A DNA stretch of 64,000 nucleotides, taken from Marinimicrobium alkaliphilum (lineage in GTDB: Bacteria; Pseudomonadota; Gammaproteobacteria; Pseudomonadales; Cellvibrionaceae). Location: NCBI RefSeq assembly GCF_003259155.1, contig NZ_QGMQ01000005.1, positions 124,001-188,000 on the forward strand, read 5' to 3'. The notes under the pieces are model-generated. The model made no database searches, was not told the DNA's origin, and saw only the letters and a list, made by a program, of their open reading frames with translations. Made by a program: the position numbers and the translations under genes. Of the stretch, positions 53,202 to 60,900 are shown piece by piece (position 1 is the stretch's first letter; every line of letters begins with the position of its first letter).

Positions 53202-53933
53202 GTGTTGTATCGCAGTTGGCTATTTATCCGATCGGTGCTGTTTTACCTGGCCTATTACGGTAGCGGCGTCATCTACGGCACATTCAGCGTGATCGTCTGG
53301 GGGCTACACCTGCCCTACAGCGTCCGCTGGCGACTGATCAACCCGTGGACCCACCTGGTGATGTTTTTCCTCCGGGCAATCTGCGGCGTGCGCGTGGAGA
53401 TCCGGGGCGACTATCACAAGGACGCACAGCCGTTCGTGATCATGTGCAAACACCAGAGTACCTTTGAGACGCTGTTTTTACAGTGCCATTTTGGGCCCGT
53501 GAGCACCATTCTGAAGAAAGAGCTCCTGCGTATTCCTTTCTTTGGCTGGGGCTTGTCAGCCCTCAAACCGATCGCCATCGACCGCAGCAACCCACGCCAG
53601 GCCCTGCGCGATGTGCGCAAGAAAGGCGTCAGCCGATTGGAGGAAGGCATCAATGTGATGATCTTTCCGGAAGGCACCCGCATGCGCCCGGGGGAAGTGG
53701 GCAACTATGCCCGCAGCGGCGCCGATATCGCCATCAGCGCCGGCCGGCCAGTACTGCCCGTGGCCCACAATGCCGGTCGCCACTGGCCGGCAAGAAATTT
53801 TATCCTCCAGCCCGGAACCATCACCGTGATTGTCGGCGAACCCATCAGCTGTGAAGGCAAAGATAACAAGCAGGTCACTGAAGAAGCCAAGGCCTGGATC
53901 GAAGCCCACATGCTTGAGATCAACGACGGCTAG
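53202..53933 (+). CDS. plsC: 1-acyl-sn-glycerol-3-phosphate acyltransferase
   Basis: A 243-residue PlsC from the GTG at 53202 with GAGGGAG upstream. It is the inner-membrane enzyme that makes phosphatidic acid from lysophosphatidate and acyl-ACP or acyl-CoA. N-terminal helix (LFIRSVLFYLAYYGSGVIYG), then block I CKHQSTFETLFLQ, where the usual H-x4-D is H-x4-E, as in several proteobacterial members; block III IFPEGTRMRPGEVG and block IV RPVLPVAHNAG are intact. 18 bp after gmhB. A weak hairpin GAGGGC/GCCCTC (53939-53956) follows the stop. Confidence 0.93.
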   Translation: MLYRSWLFIRSVLFYLAYYGSGVIYGTFSVIVWGLHLPYSVRWRLINPWTHLVMFFLRAICGVRVEIRGDYHKDAQPFVIMCKHQSTFETLFLQCHFGPVSTILKKELLRIPFFGWGLSALKPIAIDRSNPRQALRDVRKKGVSRLEEGINVMIFPEGTRMRPGEVGNYARSGADIAISAGRPVLPVAHNAGRHWPARNFILQPGTITVIVGEPISCEGKDNKQVTEEAKAWIEAHMLEINDG

Positions 53934-54110
53934 AAAGTGAGGGCAGACAGGCCCTCAAGCCCGGAATTAGATACTGAATGAACCGATGACAGCTCTAAAC
54001 AAAGGGCAATCGACATCGGGGAAATTGAGCCGTCGATATAATTTACATTCCGTCCGAATGCTTTTGGACGAAAAAGCATAGTGTTTTGTTTTTTATGGTA
54101 AAACCCGCGA

Positions 54111-54125
54111 TGGCGCGTATTTTGC
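54111..54125 (+). promoter_or_regulatory. Sigma-54 promoter of the PEP-CTERM gene
   Basis: TGGCGCGTATTTTGC contains GG and GC with exactly ten bases between, matching the sigma-54 (RpoN) -24/-12 element (TGGCAC-N5-TTGC) except for one base in the upstream half. It lies 47 bp before the ATG of the PEP-CTERM gene. PEP-CTERM genes of exosortase-bearing proteobacteria are known to be preceded by such promoters and driven by the PrsK/PrsR pair, neither of which is seen here. Confidence 0.7.
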
Positions 54126-54171
54126 CTTAGTTCATGCTCCACTCAGCCAGTTTAGTCTCAAGGAGTTCGGC

Positions 54172-54807
54172 ATGAAAAAGGTACTTTTAAAAATCACTAG
54201 CGCCATGTTTGCCCTCAGCCTTGCGGCCGGTGCACAGGCGGCAATCATCACGTTGTCTGGGCCCGGCGTTACGACGACATCCGTAGCCGGCGCTACCGTT
54301 GTAGACTTTAACGACGGCACCATTGGCGCCTATACCGCCTCCAGCGGCGACTACGCCATCGTGTCTGGCAATTTGGGCGGCGTCTATGCTGAGCCTCTCG
54401 GTACAGATGCTCCCTACCTAACTGTACCGCTCGACCAATCATCAGGTTCCGCAACATTTGACCTGGGCTTTAGCGCCAACTACTTCGGCCTTTACTGGGG
54501 CTCTATCGACGCCTACAACTCCATCAGCTTTTGGTCAGGTGGCAGTATGGTCGACAGCTTCACCGGTAGCGATATCGTATCACCCGCTGACGGCGGTCAA
54601 GGCAGCACTGATACCAACCGCTATGTGAACTTTGACTTTGGCGCCATGAGCTTCGACCAAGTCATGCTTTCCAGCACCAGCTATGCATTTGAAAGTGACA
54701 ACCATGCTTTTGCTCTGGTTTCCGTGCCGGAGCCGGGTGTAGTTGTTCTCTTTGGGCTGGGCATACTCGGACTCGGGCTTTCTCGTCGCCGTGCACGCAA
54801 AGCGTAA
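54172..54807 (+). CDS. PEP-CTERM sorting-domain secreted protein
   Basis: A 211-residue protein with an N-terminal signal peptide (MKKVLLKITSAMFALSLAAG, cut after AQA), a beta-rich middle of low conservation (DFNDGTIGAYTASSGDYAIV, FDLGFSANYFGLYWGSIDAY) and a C-terminal PEP-CTERM signal (residues about 185-211: VPEPG, a hydrophobic helix, then RRRARKA). Such proteins are cut and anchored or released by the exosortase EpsH/XrtA in exopolysaccharide-producing bacteria. No exosortase gene is in the window. AGGAG lies upstream of the ATG. A sigma-54 promoter and a strong terminator flank it, so it is a single-gene unit. The specific role is unknown. Confidence 0.9.
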   Translation: MKKVLLKITSAMFALSLAAGAQAAIITLSGPGVTTTSVAGATVVDFNDGTIGAYTASSGDYAIVSGNLGGVYAEPLGTDAPYLTVPLDQSSGSATFDLGFSANYFGLYWGSIDAYNSISFWSGGSMVDSFTGSDIVSPADGGQGSTDTNRYVNFDFGAMSFDQVMLSSTSYAFESDNHAFALVSVPEPGVVVLFGLGILGLGLSRRRARKA

Positions 54808-54872
54808 GAGCTTCGCAATTTTGGGCGCCAGGATGAGCCCAAGTTAAGGACAACATTTTACGGATAATATCT

Positions 54873-54895
54873 AAACCCGCTTCGGCGGGTTTTTT
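54873..54895 (+). terminator. Strong Rho-independent terminator after the PEP-CTERM gene
   Basis: AAACCCGC and GCGGGTTT pair as an 8-bp stem around a TTCG loop, and the stem is followed by a run of T (54891-54895). It lies 66 bp past the stop codon on the plus strand. Textbook form. Confidence 0.92.
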
Positions 54896-54913
54896 ATTGG
54901 TCTTGCACAGTAA

Positions 54914-54959
54914 AACGGGGCCAGAGTCAATTGATAAATCAATTGGCTCTGGCCCCGTT
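54914..54959. repeat. 22-bp-arm near-perfect hairpin element (REP-like)
   Basis: Positions 54914-54935 and 54938-54959 are inverted copies of 22 bp with one G-T wobble (54927/54946) and a 2-bp centre. Inner half CAATTGAT, outer half AACGGGGCCAGAG. It lies in the 172-bp gap between two converging genes, after a terminator on one side and before the pectinase stop on the other. Sequences of the type GGGGCCAGAGTCAA are met in palindromic REP-type elements of gammaproteobacteria mobilised by RAYT transposases; no transposase is nearby. Either a REP relic or a bidirectional terminator. Confidence 0.65.
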
Positions 54960-54979
54960 GAATTGCCTTTGAGTTGACG

Positions 54980-57900
54980 TTACGGTGCTTCGAAGCTCCG
55001 GCCGGCGTGCTGGGGCACGATACCCGGAACGGCACTCGCATCATGGACGACATGCTGGTAGCTGTAGGGGACTGATATGCTCGAATCGGTATCGTGCATA
55101 TGGTCGTCCGGGCTGTTGACCAGAACGTTATCCACTACGCGCCAATAGCCGGGATCCGGGCTGCCGTAAAAGTGCCCAACGGGCCCCTTGATGTAGCCGG
55201 TGTTGCCATCGGCTGTCCCGGTACCAACGTTCTCGAAGTAATTACCCTCCACCAGCACGCGCGCGCCCATACGGGCATTGATCGCGGTGTCATGAGCATC
55301 GTGGAAGTAATTGTTGAGCATGTGCACATTGGCAAAGCGTATCAGCGGAAGACGCGACTTGATGTTGTAAAAGTAGTTGTGGTGATAGGTCACATTGTCC
55401 GCCGCCAGGCTGGCGTTATCGTCGTGGCTCAGGAGCATCCCCTTGTAGTGATCGCGGAAGATATTCCAGGACACAGTGATATTGTGGGAATTGCGCTTGA
55501 TATCTACCAGACCGTCGTAATCGTCTTTGTAGCTGTCATCGATGTTGCCGTTGGAATCATAAAAAATCCCTGCCGCAAAGAACTCGTTGCGATCGATCCA
55601 GACGTTGCGACTGCCCTCAGTGATCTCGATAGCTGTACCCGAACCGATAGCGACATGGTGAATCATCAGGTTGCGAACGATCACATTGTGTACGCCATTG
55701 AGGGTCATACCAATTCCATCAAACTCGCCCTGATCGCCGACACCAATAATTGACACACTCGATTGACGCTTCATGTCGATTTTACTGGTGCCGGAGTTGG
55801 ACGGCGTAATCTTGCCGGTGATGTAGATGGTCAGGGGCTTGGGCGGATCGTCCGGGCGATGGCGCTGGTGGCGCTCCTGCTCGGACAAGGCCTCTTCCAG
55901 GTCGGCACCGTTGTCCAGATAGAGGATGATGCCGCCGTTGTAAGCGTCATCAAACAGGGCATCGCGCATCGCGCTGCGGCTGTAGGTGAGCACCGTGGGG
56001 TTACTGCCCTCGCCCCCCGTGACACCACCGTTCAGGGTGGCGTAGCCGATCAGACTGTAGTCAACATCACCCGGCGCGACCGGCGCACTGCTGCTCGACG
56101 AAGACGAACTCTCGCTCGAACTGCTGCTCTGCTCTTCACTCGAACTGGAGCTGGAACTCGAGCTTGAGGAGTCACCCGTTGGCGGGTTCGCGCAGTCGGT
56201 GTAATCATCCGATGCACCGTAGCCCACCACACAGCCCAGGTAGGGCGGCAAATGACCGGCCACATCGCTGGGGGTAAAGGCACCCTGGTTGCTCCAGGTC
56301 ACCCAATCCAGCTCGGCTTTATAGGCGTGACTGCCGCCATCACCGATACGCAGGTAGTTGTCGCCATCGGAGACGGTTTCGCGCAGCGTGATCTGGGTCC
56401 GCTCGATCAACGGCGTGTCGTCGCCATCGATGTACACCCGCACATCGCCCACACTCGCCGAGTGCAAGGTGACGCTGATCTGGTAGACACGGAACTCATT
56501 CATCGCCAGGCCGTAGGCGTTAATGGAGCTGCCGCTATCCGCCTGCTCCAACTGCACACCCTGGTTGCTGCCATCCGCACGCAGAATAGCTTTCAGGCGA
56601 CTGCCGCTTTGGCCCGGATCCGCAAAAGCCATCTCAAACTCAATGACTCTGGCGCCGTCACTGTTGCCTGTAACCCCGGCCAGAACCGTCAGATGTTTTG
56701 GATAACCCGGCGCAACCACATCATCCATACGGGCATAGAGTCTATCGCCCCCATTGGCGGTTGAATCGAAGGATACGGTTCCGTCACCATTGACCACAAA
56801 GAAATCCGCACCACTGGGCTGATCGTTGTTGGCATAAAACTGACTCAAGGTCACCGTATCGTCCAGCACCACCGAGCCGCTGGCCATGGGATGGTAGTTG
56901 CCGTCGAAGTAGCTCCAGCCTTCGCCCGTGGCGACCTCGCTGGAACTCGAACTGCTGCTCTCGCTTGACGATTCGCTGGACTCACTGCTGGATGACTCCG
57001 AGCTGCTGCTCTCGGACGAACTGCTGTCACTCGACTCAGAGGATGAGCTGTGCTCGGAGGAGCTGCTGGACGATGAACTGGTGCTGCTGTCAGACGACGA
57101 GCTGCTACTGGAATCATCCGCGCCGTATTCATAGGCTCCCATATCCGGCGCGCTACCGACATAGTGCTCATCGATACCGACACCGGCATTGATCAACGGG
57201 CTGTCTGAGCGGGGACGCAACAGATCGATGGTCGGCAAGCTCCCATCCGCACTGCGCGGGGCGATGGCGAGATGAGTGTCAACACTCTGCAACATGCTTG
57301 CGCTGGGTGTGAATGAGGCCTGCCAGCTGTTGCCACCCTGATCAATACCCGACGAGGGCAACTGCACGGCGCCATCAATACTCAGATTGTTATAGAAGTA
57401 GTGACTGCCACCGCTCTGGGGACTGTTGGGGAAAGTGAAGTTCCGGCCATTGTTGAAGGCCGTGTTGTGCACCAGGGTCAAAGCGCCGGTGTTGTTATTG
57501 TGGTCGAAGCCCTTGGCATTGCCACTCACACCAAAGTTGTTGAAGGCCAGGTTGCGCGCGACCAGATGATTGCCGGGCAGATGGTTACCGCCGAGTTTGA
57601 AGCCGTTACCACCGCCGTCAAAACCGCTGGGGTTGCCAAAGACATCGCCATTGCCATTCCCGAAAGCCCAGTTGTTCACCAGGTAGATCCGGTTGGTGGC
57701 CATCCAGAAGTCGAAACCATCGTCCGAGTTCTCCCAGGCCCGGTTGCCATAAAACATGTTGCCCGGCCCGAGCGCCTCATATTTCGCAGCGAAGCCATCG
57801 GCCATATTCCCGACCCGGCCGCGCATATTGAAGTTGCGGTAGCTGTCGTTATTCAGGAACAGGTTGTGAGCCCCATCCTCCAGATGGAAACCGGTCAGGC

Positions 57901-60900
57901 GGTTTTCAAACGCCACACAGCGCTCAATGATGTTGTGACTGCCGTGAATACGGAAGCCGTTGCCACCGGCACGGGTCAGGTGCAGGCCGATCAGGTGCCA
58001 GTAGTTACCATTGATGCGAATGCCGTCCCGCCCGGCTTGCTCTTCCTGCGCGTCAAAGTTGAACACCGGTGTCTCACCCGGATAAGCAACAACCGTTATC
58101 GGCTTGTCCGCGGTACCGCTGCTGTTCACATCGATGCGGGTGTCGTGGTAGTAGGTACCACCGCGGACAACGATGACATCACCCGGCTGGGCCTGACTGA
58201 CCGCATAGTTCAGCGTGGCGTAGGGCTGGTTTTCGCTGCCCTGGTTGCTGTTGCTGCCGCTGGTGGCAATGTACAACGTGCGGTCGCCCGACGGTATACC
58301 CAACGGCGTCGGTGCCGGCGACGGGGGAATCACAGCACCCGAGGGGCTGCTACTCGACGAGCTCGAAGAGCTTGACGAACCATCGGTTACGCCGGCGCCT
58401 TCAATCCGCAGCGCGGAGATATGAATCTCCGCACCGGATTCGGCGCGAATCTGCAGGAAGCCACCGGTCTCCTTGTAGCCCCGGTAGCTGTCAAACACCA
58501 GCGTGCCACCATTAGGGTCAAGGTTGAACTGCCCTTCGGCCGGATTATGGCTGGCGCCGACACCCGCGCGTACGGCACGGGAGTCAAACTCATGCACCGA
58601 GTTCGCCTGCCCGGTCGTGTTGTTGTCCAGATAGATAAGGAACTCGCTACCGCTGGCATAGCTGTACTCCATCACGATTCGGTAGGGGCCGGACAGGTCC
58701 AGAAGACCGCCCACGTCGACACCGTCTGTTGTTGCTGGCGTCCCCGGGGCCATCCCCACGGTAAAGCGGGCATTGGTCAGCACCAGGTCGTCACCCACCA
58801 GGCCGGTATTGCTTTCACCCGCGAGGAAGTAGACCATCGGGTCTGAGTAGATACTGCCCGCGCTGTAGGACCAGGTGACATCCGATCCGCCGGGGTCACT
58901 GGAGCTGCTCTGGCTGGATTCGCTGCTTGATGACTCGGAGCTGCTACTGTCACTTGAGCTGGAGCTGGACGAGCCTTGGCCAGGACCAACGCCGCCTTCA
59001 TCGCCATAGTCGCCGTCGGCAATCATTTCCGGCGTTGGCGCCGGCAGGAAGGAGCGTCCGGCATACTGAAGCACGAGATCCCGCGCCGAGTGTGCATCCT
59101 GCATCAAATGCTGATAGCCATAGGCTGGTTCGGGTGTAGTCACCGTCGAGGTCATGTGATCGGTCGGGCTGTCGATCACGACGTTGTCGATTACATCCCA
59201 GTAACCGGTATTGCTGCCGTACCACCAACCCACAGGACCCTGAACCAGGCCACCTTGACTGTCGGTGTTGCCACTGCCCACATTGTCAAAGTAGTTTCGC
59301 TCAACGCGCACCACCGCGCCTTCCCGGGAATTGATCGCCGAGCTGGCAATGTCCTCAAAGACATTGTTGAATATATGGGTCGTCGCATAGCGAATCAGCG
59401 GAACCCGGCTGTTCAGGCGCGCAAAGTAGTTGTGATGGTACGTCACATAGTCCGGCGCCGCGCTGGCGCTGTCGGAGTGACCCAACAACAGCCCTTTGTA
59501 GTGGTCCCGGAACACGTTCCAGGAGACCGTCACATGGTTGGTGCCGTGCTTCATATCCACCAGACCGTCGTAGTCGTCTTTACTGCTGTCATCCAGAGAC
59601 CCGTCCGGATGGTAGAACAAACCCGCACTGAAGAACTCGTTGCGGTCGATCCAGATATTGTTGCTGTAGGCCACTTCAATACCGGTGGCCGCACCCGACT
59701 GCACATGGTGAATCTGGAGGTTGCGGATGATGATATTGCTGGCATCGATAATCCGGATGCCGAGGTCGTGTAGCTCACCCCGGTCGCCATCACCAATGAT
59801 GGACACATTGGTCTGACGCTCAATCCGTAACTGGTTGTTCGAGCCGGTAGGCGTCAATTTACCGGTCACGTAGATGGTGATCGGTGCGTAGGGCGGCGCA
59901 AAATTACTGTCGCGGTGATGGCGATCGTTCTCAAGGAGAATTTCCCCAAGGTGATCCGTATCGTCCACGTAAAACACCATGCCGCCGGTGTAATGGCCAC
60001 TGCGCAAGGCGTCCCGGAGTTGATTGTTGGCCGAGCGATAGTCCACCACGGTCGGGTTTTCACCCCACCCGCCGGTAACACCGGTCGTGGGAGAGTTGTC
60101 GGTACGCCGATCACGCGCAGGCGAGCCCGTGCCGGTCGCATAACCGGTAAGACCAAAGTCCGGGCCGCTGCCGCCCGGCTCAGAGGAACTCGCGCTACTG
60201 TCGCTGGACGAAGCACTGGAGTCGCTGCTGGAAGAATCGGAGCTACTGCTGCTGTCGCTCGAGTCAGAAGACGAGCTGTCGCTGCTGGCACTGGATTCTG
60301 ACGAGGAGCTGTCGCTACTCTCCGAGGACGATGAGCTACTGTCATCGTCGTCAATCAGGTCCAGCTTGCCAACACCGGCGTACTGCATCACCAGCGCGGG
60401 CACGTCGGCGGCGGCATCCAGGTCGTAGGCGTAATAGCTTGCCGCGTCGAAGCCGGGTCCGTCACCCAGAAACAGATCGTGCGCCTCGTCGATCACGATA
60501 TTACTGTCGGCCCAGGTGATCTTGGTACCGTTGTAATTTTTCGTGGTCCGGTTGGCCCAGTTCACATAGTTGCCTTCCGCATGAATGCTGGATTCATGGC
60601 CCATGCCGATAAAGTAGTCGGTGATGGTGTCGGCAAAGTTGTTGTAGATGTGAACCTCACCAAAACGCACGCGCGGATTGCGCGAGTCGGTATTCTCAAA
60701 CCAGTTGTGGTGATAGGTCACTCGCAGGCGGCCGGTATCCTGTGCGGCACGGTTATCGGCATGACCTACGAGAGACGTCTTGTAGGTGCCAATAAAGTGG
60801 TTCCAGGAGACTGTCACCAGATCGGAGCCCCGCTTGATATCCACCGAGCCATCCGCGGCATGCTCGAAGGTATTGTGATCGATCCAGACATTGGTGGTGT

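Noticed and set aside
53939-53956. Hairpin GAGGGC/GCCCTC after plsC as a terminator
   Set aside because: Short stem and no T-run; kept only as a remark under plsC.
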